From contig JAFKGK010000003.1 in NCBI GenBank assembly GCA_017307165.1, positions 434,001 to 498,000 on the forward strand: a stretch of DNA of 64,000 nt, given 5' to 3'. Shown here in pieces: positions 8,707 to 17,596 of the stretch; within the stretch, counting starts at the first letter, position 1, and each line of letters opens with the position of its first letter. A program made the position numbers and the translations under genes. The notes beneath the pieces were generated by a model that was not told the DNA's origin, did no database searches, and saw only the letters and a list, made by a program, of their open reading frames with translations. Source of the DNA: Candidatus Melainabacteria bacterium (GTDB lineage Bacteria > Cyanobacteriota > Vampirovibrionia > Obscuribacterales > Obscuribacteraceae).

Positions 8707-8955
8707 CTACTGGTCTTGCTTGGGCGTAAAGTGGATGTCATCCGTGCAAAAACCAAGCACCAGACCAGATATGGCACCGACGATGAGGCCCCAGATGATG
8801 CCTCCGCCCAGGCTCAGGCCAGGGACTACGCTTGCCGGCAAAGGCCATACTTTGATGACTTCGAATGATGCGCCGGAAATGATCGCGGTCAAAACGGCCA
8901 TCAGGACGAGTGCCGGTATGGCGATCGTGGAAGGACCTTGCTTTTTAGCAGCCAT
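8707..8955 (-). CDS. Small two-helix membrane protein
   Basis: An 82-residue hydrophobic protein with two predicted membrane spans, at about 10-30 (IAIPALVLMAVLTAIISGA) and 46-67 (LGGGIIWGLIVGAISGLVLG), with short charged ends. The glycine pattern in the second helix suggests tight helix packing. GGGGTAAC precedes the ATG by six bases and codon use is normal, so it is probably real. I recognise no family. It lies 71 bases downstream of the NUDIX gene on the same strand. Confidence 0.65.
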   Translation of the reverse strand: MAAKKQGPSTIAIPALVLMAVLTAIISGASFEVIKVWPLPASVVPGLSLGGGIIWGLIVGAISGLVLGFCTDDIHFTPKQDQ

Positions 8956-9026
8956 TGTTACCCCAACAAATGAAAAATCACAAACCGATTATAAGAGAGC
9001 TTATTGTATCAGAAAGCCATTATGGC

Positions 9027-9575
9027 TTATGTTGACTGTTGCAGATGAGCCTGGATTAAGCCGAGTCCGGCAATCGTCTTGGCATCCTGGATGCGACCAT
9101 CCATCACCATTTCCCATCCCTCAGCCAAGCTGATTTCTACCACTTCTGTCTCTTCATCAAAGTCCAGCTTTTTCTCTCTCATCTCTAGATCTGTAGCCAG
9201 ATACATGTAAAGAATCTCATCGCAAAAACCTGGAGCTGAATAAAAGCGGGATAATTCTTTCCATTGATGAGCAAAATAACCGGTCTCTTCAGTAAACTCG
9301 CGTCTGGCTGCGGGAAAAGGATCTTCGTTTGCTTCGATGCGGCCGGCGGGCAACTCTAACAGATCACGATCGATGGAATAACGATATTGTTTGACCAATA
9401 TTACTTTTTGCTCGGCCGTCAGAGAGGCGATCACTACCCCACCATTGTGCTCTACGACCTCGCGGGTGGCCTCATGACCATCGGGGGTGCGCACTGTATC
9501 CATCCGCAGGTTGATGATGTGACCCTCGTGGATGCGACGGGTGGATTGGCGATTCTGGCGGGTAAATAGCACCAC
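9027..9575 (-). CDS. NUDIX hydrolase, ADP-ribose pyrophosphatase type
   Basis: The NUDIX box is complete: a Gly, five residues, Glu, seven residues, then REFTEETGY. It binds divalent metal and cleaves nucleoside diphosphates linked to another group. The preceding segment (GGVVIASLTAEQKVILVKQY) and RYSIDRDLLELPAGR match ADP-ribose pyrophosphatases (NudF/YqiE group), which form ribose-5-phosphate and AMP. GTG at 9573-9575 is preferred: GAGGAAA sits seven bases before it, and the longer frame would overlap folC on the other strand. That gives 182 residues, normal for the group. It is divergent from folC with an 18-base gap, so promoters must overlap the neighbouring coding regions. Confidence 0.88.
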   Translation of the reverse strand: MVLFTRQNRQSTRRIHEGHIINLRMDTVRTPDGHEATREVVEHNGGVVIASLTAEQKVILVKQYRYSIDRDLLELPAGRIEANEDPFPAARREFTEETGYFAHQWKELSRFYSAPGFCDEILYMYLATDLEMREKKLDFDEETEVVEISLAEGWEMVMDGRIQDAKTIAGLGLIQAHLQQST

Positions 9576-9593
9576 TTTCTGGTTTCCTCTTTT

Positions 9594-10991
9594 ATGGACT
9601 ATCAAAATACTATCGCGTATCTGGATGGATTGACCCCGACATTTGAAAAACCGGGGCTCGAACGTATCAAAACATTTCTGCAAGAGAGCGCCTGCGCGGC
9701 TTCCTTGGACCAGGTATTTACTATCCAGGTCGGTGGCACTAATGGCAAAGGTTCGACCACAGCTCTTTTAGCTGATTTGCTCAGGCGGGACGGGTATAAG
9801 ACCGGCAGGTTTATCGGTCCGCATCTTTTGGCTTATAACGAGCGAATCGCCGTCGACGGCAAGGATATTTGTGATGCGGACCTGGCGTTTGCCGTAAGCA
9901 AGGTGCGGTCGTGTTCTGAGCGTTTTGGGGATGATCGTCCCGATCTGGGAAAATTGTCGTGGTTTGAGATCTTGCTTGCAGCGGCAGTGGATCACTTTGT
10001 CAGAGAAAAGGTGAAAGCAGTGGTGCTGGAAGTCGGCCTGGGTGGACGATTTGATGCTACGACTGCTGTTCCGGGGATAGACTTGACTGTGATCACTAAT
10101 GTGGACATGGACCACATGCATATATTGGGTGATACCAAGGCCAAGATAGCGAGAGAAAAGGCCGGCATCATAAAACCCGGTATTCCCCTGGTCACTGCAG
10201 CTGATGATGAAGCCTTTGGCGAGATCATGCAGGTCGTACAAGCCATGCCCGAGCCAGTTCCTGTCATTCGTTTGCTTAATACCGGCTATCTGATCGATTG
10301 GGGCTTTGCACCACTGGATATCGCTATCTACAATGTCGATGAGGTGGCGATATCTCGTTTGGAAACATATCTCGACTTTGTGGAGCACTGGGTCATCGCC
10401 CAATTAGCTGCCAGTATGGAAAGGGATGGTATTGCCGCCTATCAGAGAGTAAATGTCGCTACGGCGCTGCTAGCTTATTTTTTTGTGGTAGACCGGCGTA
10501 ATACTCCCCTGGACGGTAGTCTGGCGGCAATCATGCTGGATTGCGTGCGCAAGCTCAGTTGGCCAGGGCGTTTTCAAACGATCAATGGGTGCATCGTTGA
10601 TGGTGCACATAATCGACCTGGTGCCAGGGCTCTTAAGCAGTCGCTAGGGAGTGGCAAAATCACCTATATCTTTGGCTGCTATAGCAACAAGGACCTCAAA
10701 GGGATCTTGCATGAGTTGCTTGATAAAAATACCAATCTCATTGCTCTTACCATTTCTGGACATAAAGCAAGTCGACAGGCTGCTACTGCCAGGGAGATCG
10801 TCGCTTGTGCCGAGTCGATAGCAAATGAGCGAGAGATTAGAGAAGAGATTATTATCTGCGAGGACCTAGATCTGGATCTGGGCAGAGCCCTCGACCTGGC
10901 TCGGCGCGACCAGCGATTTGCGGGTAGCAAGCTGGTCGTTTGCGGATCTTTTCAGCTCGTCAAGGCAATGCTAGAGAAATCGCAGACATAG
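9594..10991 (+). CDS. folC: Bifunctional folylpolyglutamate/dihydrofolate synthase
   Basis: FolC adds glutamate to folates (and to dihydropteroate in bifunctional forms) using ATP. The 465-residue protein has the Mur-ligase P-loop VGGTNGKGSTT at about 46-56, the omega-loop region GPHLLAYNERI, the metal and folate region VLEVGLGGRFDATT, ITNVDMDHMHILG, the lysine in EKAGIIK that is usually carbamylated, and the C-terminal Mur domain with DGAHNRPGA. The insert around 225-265 (IYNVDEVAISRLETYLDFVE) is not typical and could be a lineage feature. No clear Shine-Dalgarno site precedes the ATG. The next gene starts seven bases on. Confidence 0.93.
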   Translation: MDYQNTIAYLDGLTPTFEKPGLERIKTFLQESACAASLDQVFTIQVGGTNGKGSTTALLADLLRRDGYKTGRFIGPHLLAYNERIAVDGKDICDADLAFAVSKVRSCSERFGDDRPDLGKLSWFEILLAAAVDHFVREKVKAVVLEVGLGGRFDATTAVPGIDLTVITNVDMDHMHILGDTKAKIAREKAGIIKPGIPLVTAADDEAFGEIMQVVQAMPEPVPVIRLLNTGYLIDWGFAPLDIAIYNVDEVAISRLETYLDFVEHWVIAQLAASMERDGIAAYQRVNVATALLAYFFVVDRRNTPLDGSLAAIMLDCVRKLSWPGRFQTINGCIVDGAHNRPGARALKQSLGSGKITYIFGCYSNKDLKGILHELLDKNTNLIALTISGHKASRQAATAREIVACAESIANEREIREEIIICEDLDLDLGRALDLARRDQRFAGSKLVVCGSFQLVKAMLEKSQT

Positions 10992-10997
10992 TAGACT

Positions 10998-12728
10998 ATG
11001 CCCATGAGCGATTTTTCCTACAAACTTTCCGGCCACGTCAGGCACCAGGGTTTGCCTCTTGCCAAGGTACTTGTACGCGTTAGCGACCTTTTTGATGATT
11101 CGCTGGATGGTAGTGGGGCTCAATCGTTTGAAATGCAATCAGGCACTAAGGGTGAGTATTGTTTCAACGTGAGGGCTGGCATCTATAGAGTCGAGGTCGT
11201 GCCACAGCCTCAATCTCGCTTTCTTGGGCAGATGATCCAGGAGGTCAGGGTAAACTCCAACACCATAGTCGATTGCAATGTCAGCACTGGCTATATTATT
11301 GCTGGTAAGCTCAGCTATTTTGACCGCAAAGTGGTCAATGGCGATGTCGACAGTTTGAGCGTAGTGGCACTCGGCATAGAACCTGTCGCTTATCGAGGCG
11401 AGGCAAAAGTGGATGCCGAGGGGCAGTTTTCGTTGGTGGTGCCTCGCGGCAAATACCATATAGCTGTCAGTCAGAATGAAAAGACGGGTGCTGATATTGC
11501 TGGTGGTGGCAGGGCAATATTGTCCAGCCAGACTGATGTCCTCGATCTTGATAAAGACACGCAGATCAATCTGACGATGCCTCCGCTGTTTAGATTTGTC
11601 GGAGCCTTGATCGGACCTGATAAAAACCCGGTTGCCGATGCTAGGGTAAGGGCTACTCCCTCAAGGGCTAAGACAAATCTGACTCTATCGGAGCTGGATC
11701 TTGCAGCTATTGCCCATTGCGACGAGCAAGGCGAGTTTGTCTTTTATCTTAGTTCTGGGCCTTATGATTTTGAGGTATTGCCTGGCGCTGGATCTCTCTT
11801 GTTCGAGCGTTCGGAAAGAAATATCGAAGTAGGGAGCAATAAGACCCTCGAGAAGCGCATTGTGCTGGAAGAGGGCCATAGAGTGCGGGGACAGGTGGTT
11901 TTTCAGGATCGCATGCTTTCTCAATGTCTGGTGCGCATAGAAGGTGGTGAACAGGTCGGTAGACAAGTCTATATGGCTCGTACCGATGACGAGGGCCAGT
12001 TTGCCATCACCGTGCCGGGCGGCACCTACAAATTGATAGTGACGGCTCATCCAAAAGATGCCCAGAGTGTGCTCATTGACGGGCAGGAACATACCAATCT
12101 CGCTCCCTGGACTAAATCGATAGTAGTGAGCAAGGACACCCACGTCTCTGTCCGGTTAGGCGAAGGGACCGCTCTCAAAGGCCGGATTTGCGACGATGCC
12201 GGTCAAGCCAGACCGAGCTTGCGAGTGGCAGTCTATCCTGATACAGGCCACAGGCCGGATGCGGATGTCTTGCCTTTGATCAATGGTATTACTGATGGTG
12301 AAGGACGCTTTTCGTTTTTTTTGACTCCTGGTAAATATCAAATAGTCGTGCACCGTGATTACAGCAGCGCTAAGTCTGTGATAGTGGACAATGAGCCGGT
12401 GTTTCAGGACATAGTCTGGCACGGCTGGTCCCAGGTGACCTTTGAAGTGACAGGACAAGATGGTCAAAAAGTTCCGCGCTGCCAGGTGCTCTATCAGCCA
12501 TATGGTAGAGAAGTCGAAGACAAAGAAGCGCCGGGCGCCATGCCCTTGCCTCATGGCTATCTGCTTACTGGAGATGATGGACAGTGCCGGCTTACCTTGC
12601 CTGCGGGCATTTATACCTTCAGATTTGAGCCCCCCGAGGCGGGCAGCTATGTCGGTCGTTCGATCAGGCAATTGTCCATCAGCTCGGACATCCAGCGTAA
12701 AGTAATGCTCGAATCAAAAGGCCGGTGA
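10998..12728 (+). CDS. Six-repeat beta-sandwich (carboxypeptidase-regulatory-like) protein
   Basis: The 576 residues divide into about six units of 90-100 residues, each with the same signature: a start like GxVxxxxxxLxxAxVxV, a middle TDDEGQFAITVPGGTYKLIV-like block, and a closing strand. This is the pattern of carboxypeptidase D regulatory-like or transthyretin-like beta sandwiches, usually found in extracellular or surface proteins. There is no signal peptide or membrane helix, which is odd; either it stays in the cytoplasm or it leaves by a non-classical route. A second ATG two codons later (11004) is an equally good start. The lipoprotein with HEMGH follows seven bases downstream, so both are probably made together. 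Confidence 0.82.
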   Translation: MPMSDFSYKLSGHVRHQGLPLAKVLVRVSDLFDDSLDGSGAQSFEMQSGTKGEYCFNVRAGIYRVEVVPQPQSRFLGQMIQEVRVNSNTIVDCNVSTGYIIAGKLSYFDRKVVNGDVDSLSVVALGIEPVAYRGEAKVDAEGQFSLVVPRGKYHIAVSQNEKTGADIAGGGRAILSSQTDVLDLDKDTQINLTMPPLFRFVGALIGPDKNPVADARVRATPSRAKTNLTLSELDLAAIAHCDEQGEFVFYLSSGPYDFEVLPGAGSLLFERSERNIEVGSNKTLEKRIVLEEGHRVRGQVVFQDRMLSQCLVRIEGGEQVGRQVYMARTDDEGQFAITVPGGTYKLIVTAHPKDAQSVLIDGQEHTNLAPWTKSIVVSKDTHVSVRLGEGTALKGRICDDAGQARPSLRVAVYPDTGHRPDADVLPLINGITDGEGRFSFFLTPGKYQIVVHRDYSSAKSVIVDNEPVFQDIVWHGWSQVTFEVTGQDGQKVPRCQVLYQPYGREVEDKEAPGAMPLPHGYLLTGDDGQCRLTLPAGIYTFRFEPPEAGSYVGRSIRQLSISSDIQRKVMLESKGR

Positions 12729-12735
12729 TCTGCTC

Positions 12736-13455
12736 ATGCAAGATAAAAGTATCAAGACCTGCTTAATTGTGATGACCTGCGTCTTTTGTGCATTTTTTTG
12801 CCTGACTGGTTGCGGCCTAATTTCCATACCTATCAATGGAGTGCAGGTGGAGCGTGCCGATCCTCGAGTTGAGACCCTTTATTTTGAGGATCATCCGGAA
12901 CTCCTGGCCGGTCCCAAAGAAGAGCGATATGAAGCATACACTACCTGGTTTTTTAGCTTGATACCAGCTTTTGATCTTGCAGAAGAAAATGTTGATACTA
13001 CCCCTGGTGCTGCTTCGCTTGATCTCAAGGTGAGAGGTATACAGTTTAAATTGTCCTGTCCAATAACCGTCAACCTGTCAAAAAAGGCACCCAAGGAAAC
13101 CATCGATCACGAAATGGGCCATGTAGAGCTCGCCAAACGTGCTTATGGCGAGGCAGAGAGCGCTGCGCGCAAGGCAGGTGATGCGGTGATGGGCAAAAGG
13201 TACTATGGTATGGGCAAGTCAGTAGAAGAAGCACACGCTCAGGCCCTGGAGCAAATCAAAAATGATCTACGTTTTGATTTTCAGAGGACGGCTCTGGAGT
13301 TTGCCGAAGAATTGTCAGAGACATTTGATCACCTGACACGCAAAAACTGGTACGAAAAAGATGTGACCGTGCAAAATCTTGTCGATCAAGCTTATGATAA
13401 GTGCAAAAATGCTGGTGTCAGGACCATTGCACCGGAGCAAAAGCTAGACAAGTAG
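12736..13455 (+). CDS. Lipoprotein with HExxH motif, putative metalloprotease
   Basis: The N-terminus is a bacterial lipoprotein signal with lipobox LTGC (Cys26). The mature part carries HEMGH at 125-129, the zinc-binding and catalytic motif of many metallopeptidases, set in a helix-like context (ETIDHEMGHVELAKRAYG). A later EEAHAQALEQ stretch could supply the third ligand, as Glu or His. The 239-residue length is small and no known peptidase family is recognised. The protein would be tethered to a membrane and face outward. It follows the beta-sandwich array gene by seven bases, which could be its substrate or partner. Confidence 0.72.
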   Translation: MQDKSIKTCLIVMTCVFCAFFCLTGCGLISIPINGVQVERADPRVETLYFEDHPELLAGPKEERYEAYTTWFFSLIPAFDLAEENVDTTPGAASLDLKVRGIQFKLSCPITVNLSKKAPKETIDHEMGHVELAKRAYGEAESAARKAGDAVMGKRYYGMGKSVEEAHAQALEQIKNDLRFDFQRTALEFAEELSETFDHLTRKNWYEKDVTVQNLVDQAYDKCKNAGVRTIAPEQKLDK

Positions 13456-13471
13456 TCGGACGCAGGCATCA

Positions 13472-16132
13472 TCAGCGTTTCTTTTTTTTATCGTTCTTGT
13501 CATTGCTGGCTTTGACTGCACTCAAGCTGGATCGAGAAATTGATTCTTCCATGCGTTGGCAATCTCTCAAAAGACTCGAGGCCTCAGCCAGCGAGAGGCC
13601 ACCGCCACTGGATTCGTAGAGTTCTTTTTGTCTGGCGATATTGCCGAGATCTGCCTGGGAACGTTTTTTTAGGTCGGACAGATTGGCAGGGAGACTGTCT
13701 ATTTTAGACTCTATGGCTGCCAATTTGTCTTCGAGGGTTTTGTACTTGGTCGGCCTATCTTTGACGATAGCCTGTAGTTGATCTCTGAGGCCAACCAGCC
13801 TATTTGCCAGGACTGTGGTTTCCTGTGCAGCCGTAGCTGAATCTTTAAATTTGACCGATATCTTGTCGCGTGAAATGCGGTCTAAATCGTGGCTTAGCTG
13901 CTCGGCTTCTAATATATTGAGTCTGCCCTGGATTAAGGCTTGAGCCATGCTTTCTTCGAGTTCTCTCTGCAATTTGTCAACGTCTTGAGCAGTAGCATCA
14001 TTGGCTATCTTTTTTTCGTCGATGCGGGCTTCTAGCTTTTCGAGGTCAATGATGAGAGTTGCAGTCTCGCCAAAACTCAGACCGCCTGTCGCTCTCGATT
14101 GGGTCTCCTTGTCGAGAATGCGATAGAAGTCCTTTTTTAGCAGATCGGCTTGATCTGGAGCGAGCATGCCCATCAAGACTGCCTCTGTTATCCTCTTATA
14201 TACGTCTGATTCTTTTTTTTGCAAGTCTGGCAAGGCGCCCAGATTGTCTTCCTTATGCTCTGCAAGAGACCTTTTAACATTTTCCAACTCTTGGGCTGCA
14301 AGATAGGTCTTTTGAGCGTCGAGACCATTTGCATTATTGAGAGCGGCCATAGCTCTAGCTATTCTCTCTCTAGCATCTTGTATTTCTTTGGGCTTCAGTG
14401 CTCCGGATATGGTGCCTGCGCTAATGTATTCGTCTAAGGCTCTGGTCTTAGCCCGCAAACTATCGGATGATGCTTTGATATCGCTGGTGGAGCTTTTTGT
14501 TTGTGATTCTTTTAAGGCTTTTGCGAGCTGGTTGCTGAGCGATTCTTCCTGGACTGCCAAAAGATAAGCCTTGTTATCTTCTGTCATCGAATTATTATCG
14601 AGCAATCTTGCTTTTAAATCATAGATGCGGCTCAGTTGTTGCATCAAACTGGTAGCACTGCTCGCCGACAGCTTGCCCTCAAGGAGGCTCGTGCTGATGG
14701 ATTGGTCTAATTTTTGCAATTTGACGTCTGCATCGGGAACCTTGATTTGGTCACGGCTTTTGAGTGAAAGCTGCAGAGCAAGATTGAGGTCTACCAATGA
14801 TTGCCCGGCATCTTTAACAGCTTCGATGTTTTTTAGTCGACCTTGCTTGCGGGCCTCTTGCCAGTTATCTATACCAAGAGTCTTTTTGATATCGTCTAGT
14901 CTTGCCGTCAGATCATCTCCGACTTTTTTGTCGAGACGATGATTTTTTTCGGCATCTGCCAGTCTCACTGATAGATCTCTTATAAGCTCCAGAATGCCCT
15001 GCCAGCGAAAGTTGTTTTCGGCATTTATCTGTCTCAATTGCGAAAGCAAATGCTCGAGGTCTTGAGAGTCTTCTTTAGATATGGTCGTGTCATCGGCTTT
15101 GCCCTGGATCAATTTTTGTTCAAAGCCATCTAGCTGGTTTTGATAGTCCAGGACGTTTTTCAATTCTATGGTGCCTAGCAGAAGTCCCTGTACAATTTCT
15201 TGTCTGATCTGGTCAAGGCGATTTTTGATGATGCCTACAGTCAATTGCTGAGGTGTGACTGGAGCTATGAGATCGAGCTTGCTCTCTAATTGCGAAAGTG
15301 GTCGGCTGAGGCCTAATTGCTCATCCGCTGACAATATAGCCTTGGTCTTGCGCAAGGCATCCTCGTCTTTGAGGCACTGGGCGAGGTCTCTCTTAAAGGC
15401 CGCTGCCTTGGATTTGGAGATCTTTTTGTCTTTGAGCAGAGCGTCCACGCGCTGATCGAGATCATTGACCGCCTCGGCAAAGACAGTGTGGCTAAATTGT
15501 CTGTCCTTGACCGTACTGGTCAAGAGTTTGCTAAAGGCATCGAGCTTTGTCTGTGCTGCCAAAAGCTCGCTTACAGTAAGGACTTTGATGTCTCCCGGAC
15601 CGTTTTTTGTATCGGCACCATAAATCCCATCAAGGTCGTTTTGAAACTTGTCTCGCTCGCTCTGGGTGAGGCGATTGGCTCTGAAGGCAAAATCTACTCT
15701 ACGTTTTAATTCTTGATATCTCCGTTCTATATCCAGCGAACCAGCTTCTCGAGGTTTGAGACTGGCTTCGAGAGTTTTAAATAATTCGTCCTGGCTGAAG
15801 AGAATTGTCTCGAGCTCATAGAGATTGAGGCGATCGTCAGCTTCTCTAGCTTGTACTTCTTTATTTTCTATATCGAGCAGAGATTTTTGAAACTGCTGAG
15901 CAGGTTCTGGATCGATCCTTTTGGCATCGATGGCTTCTTTTAGTCGCTTGGTCAGATTGGCTTGTCTGTAGTTGAGCTCTTGCAATAGATCTTGGAGAGC
16001 ACTATTGCTTTTGAGAGCAGGATCGGCCTTGACAGGCATTGCGCACGTTAGTGCAAGACTCGCCAGGCTGCAAGCAAGGGCGATGCCCCTACCGATCTTT
16101 TTGATTGTTGGCCTGGCGAGTCTGTGCTGCAT
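13472..16132 (-). CDS. Exported helical repeat protein, about nine ~84-residue repeats
   Basis: A signal peptide (hydrophobic core about 17-31, likely cleaved after VKA) leads into about 850 residues of charged helices. Units recur near residues 61, 145, 228, 308, 390, 475, 562, 645 and 727. Each has an A helix such as RLKEAIDAKRIDPEPAQQFQ or RITEAVLMGMLAPDQADLLK (Arg, small, then a hydrophobic-Gly/Lys turn, then a Leu-rich helix ending in Leu-x-x-Ile) and a B part such as GLSFGETATLIIDLEKLE. The tail is Lys-rich. No catalytic motif is seen. It starts one base inside the stop of the upstream gene (TAATG), so translation is probably coupled. Function unknown; a periplasmic scaffold or binding rod is the simplest reading. 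Confidence 0.85.
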   Translation of the reverse strand: MQHRLARPTIKKIGRGIALACSLASLALTCAMPVKADPALKSNSALQDLLQELNYRQANLTKRLKEAIDAKRIDPEPAQQFQKSLLDIENKEVQAREADDRLNLYELETILFSQDELFKTLEASLKPREAGSLDIERRYQELKRRVDFAFRANRLTQSERDKFQNDLDGIYGADTKNGPGDIKVLTVSELLAAQTKLDAFSKLLTSTVKDRQFSHTVFAEAVNDLDQRVDALLKDKKISKSKAAAFKRDLAQCLKDEDALRKTKAILSADEQLGLSRPLSQLESKLDLIAPVTPQQLTVGIIKNRLDQIRQEIVQGLLLGTIELKNVLDYQNQLDGFEQKLIQGKADDTTISKEDSQDLEHLLSQLRQINAENNFRWQGILELIRDLSVRLADAEKNHRLDKKVGDDLTARLDDIKKTLGIDNWQEARKQGRLKNIEAVKDAGQSLVDLNLALQLSLKSRDQIKVPDADVKLQKLDQSISTSLLEGKLSASSATSLMQQLSRIYDLKARLLDNNSMTEDNKAYLLAVQEESLSNQLAKALKESQTKSSTSDIKASSDSLRAKTRALDEYISAGTISGALKPKEIQDARERIARAMAALNNANGLDAQKTYLAAQELENVKRSLAEHKEDNLGALPDLQKKESDVYKRITEAVLMGMLAPDQADLLKKDFYRILDKETQSRATGGLSFGETATLIIDLEKLEARIDEKKIANDATAQDVDKLQRELEESMAQALIQGRLNILEAEQLSHDLDRISRDKISVKFKDSATAAQETTVLANRLVGLRDQLQAIVKDRPTKYKTLEDKLAAIESKIDSLPANLSDLKKRSQADLGNIARQKELYESSGGGLSLAEASSLLRDCQRMEESISRSSLSAVKASNDKNDKKKKR

Positions 16133-17463
16133 TAGTGCCTTCCCATGCGACTTTGCATCTCTGTAAGTCTCTGCTGAAACTTGACCGCTTCTTGAGCTCT
16201 GCCATTTTGCTGGAGAGTGTCGACTACTAGTTTGAGGGCATTAGCAAACCTTGGGGTCCTATCGGCGATGTCTTTGCCGCCGAAGGCATCTTCCTGAGCC
16301 TTGATAGCCTTATCTGGATCTAGCAATATGTCTCGAGGATCCATGACTGCTACGCCGGTAGCCCACCTATTTGGTTTTTTGCCAGATGGTTTGTCGGTCG
16401 AGGGATTTTCGACGACTGGTGCGGCAGCCTTGGTCGGTTTTGCTTCCTTGGCTGTTTTGGTGCGGTCTTCTTGCTCGGTCAGGCTGGCAGATAGCTTCTG
16501 GGCAGTGGCCTTGGCTTGATCGTCGTTGCCCTGGGCTACCATGGCTTCGATGTCAAAAAATTGTTTGAGAAATGGGCCTATACCGACTCCATTTTTGTCG
16601 AGCGCCTTGAGTCTCTGCAAAAGGCTGTCGCGTTCATCCTTAAGAGCACCATCTTGAGCACTGAGTGATTGAACATCGACCTTATTGGTTACGGCCTGTA
16701 CCTGCACTCCCATGAGTGCATTGCTGACAGAAGAGTCCAGGCTCTTTATCTGAGAGAGATCAAGAGTAATCTGTCTAAAATTGCCACGTGCAACTGGGTC
16801 GGCAAATGAAACCTTGACTTTTTTTGCTGCTGCACCTGCTGTATCGAGAGTCTTTTCAGCAATCTTTAGCGCTTCGTATTTCATGTCGCGCTCATTCATA
16901 TCTTGGTCAAAATCAGCGATTACTTCGAGAGTGTCACCAGTCATGTAAGACTCGATTTTTTTACGGGTGCGGGCACCTTCTCTTTGTTGCAGATAAGCCG
17001 AAAGTCGGTTGGCTGGATCATTGACCTCTTCGTCTTTGATGCCCAGCGAGCTCAGAAGCTGGTCTTTGGATAGTTGTCCGGAACCAAAGGCTTTGACATC
17101 ACCTGCGGTGACCGACACAATTTTGCGTTTGTTGAGATTAAAGGCCGAGTAAAAATAGACGTTGACACGGCCAAATTGGTCGGGTGCCAAGTCCATTGCT
17201 GTTTTGGCCATTAGTACTGCTTCGATTTTGCAGTCGTTGTCATTTGCTTTGGCATTTTTGTAGGTCGAGATAAAAACATCTGCCCCGTTGACTGCGGCAG
17301 AGACTCTAGTGCCCTGAGATAGGATCTTGCTTTTTTCGATGGCGGTTACGATCTCGCCACCGGATGCAGCAAACGCATCCATAATAGAAACACCAGACAA
17401 AACGAGGGCGCAGGCTAGCGTAATGAGACCCTTGCCGGTCCTGGATTTGATTGTATTGTGCAT
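16132..17463 (-). CDS. Exported protein of unknown function
   Basis: A Sec signal peptide (core ITLACALVLSGVSIMDAFA, cleavage after AFA-A) is followed by a 220-residue mixed alpha/beta region, a charged helical stretch, a Lys/Ala/Pro-rich linker at about 335-360 and a C-terminal helical block ending QQRLTEMQSRMGRH. No enzyme motif stands out. The N-terminal domain speaks of repeated units around VNVYFYSAFNLNKRKIVSV and VKVSFADPVARGNFRQITLD, which may be two copies of one fold. Its stop codon overlaps the start of the repeat protein downstream (TAATG), so the two are likely to act together outside the cytoplasm. Confidence 0.8.
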   Translation of the reverse strand: MHNTIKSRTGKGLITLACALVLSGVSIMDAFAASGGEIVTAIEKSKILSQGTRVSAAVNGADVFISTYKNAKANDNDCKIEAVLMAKTAMDLAPDQFGRVNVYFYSAFNLNKRKIVSVTAGDVKAFGSGQLSKDQLLSSLGIKDEEVNDPANRLSAYLQQREGARTRKKIESYMTGDTLEVIADFDQDMNERDMKYEALKIAEKTLDTAGAAAKKVKVSFADPVARGNFRQITLDLSQIKSLDSSVSNALMGVQVQAVTNKVDVQSLSAQDGALKDERDSLLQRLKALDKNGVGIGPFLKQFFDIEAMVAQGNDDQAKATAQKLSASLTEQEDRTKTAKEAKPTKAAAPVVENPSTDKPSGKKPNRWATGVAVMDPRDILLDPDKAIKAQEDAFGGKDIADRTPRFANALKLVVDTLQQNGRAQEAVKFQQRLTEMQSRMGRH

Positions 17464-17543
17464 TTTGTTAGCTTAACTCCTGGCTGTAAGCTGATTGGCT
17501 TGGCAGTCTATTTTAACGTCTTGACTTGCGCTTCGCCGTACAA

Positions 17544-17567
17544 AAAAGAGCCCCTTGGGGCTCTTTT
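17544..17567 (-). terminator. Intrinsic terminator after the TadG-like gene
   Basis: AAAAGAGCCCC and GGGGCTCTTTT form a strong stem followed by a T-run on the minus strand, 30 bases past the stop of the gene ending at 17597. The plus strand also has TTTT, so it could work in both directions. It separates the large upstream block from the two exported-protein genes. Confidence 0.85.
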
Positions 17568-17596
17568 GCAATTATCCGCATGCAGGTTGTGCTGGG

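Noticed and set aside
9768..10403. 211-codon minus-strand frame inside folC
   Set aside because: It lies fully within folC, which has every family motif; the reverse frame shows no domain.
12156..12671. 171-codon minus-strand frame inside the beta-sandwich gene
   Set aside because: A shadow of a strongly coding frame with clear repeats on the plus strand.
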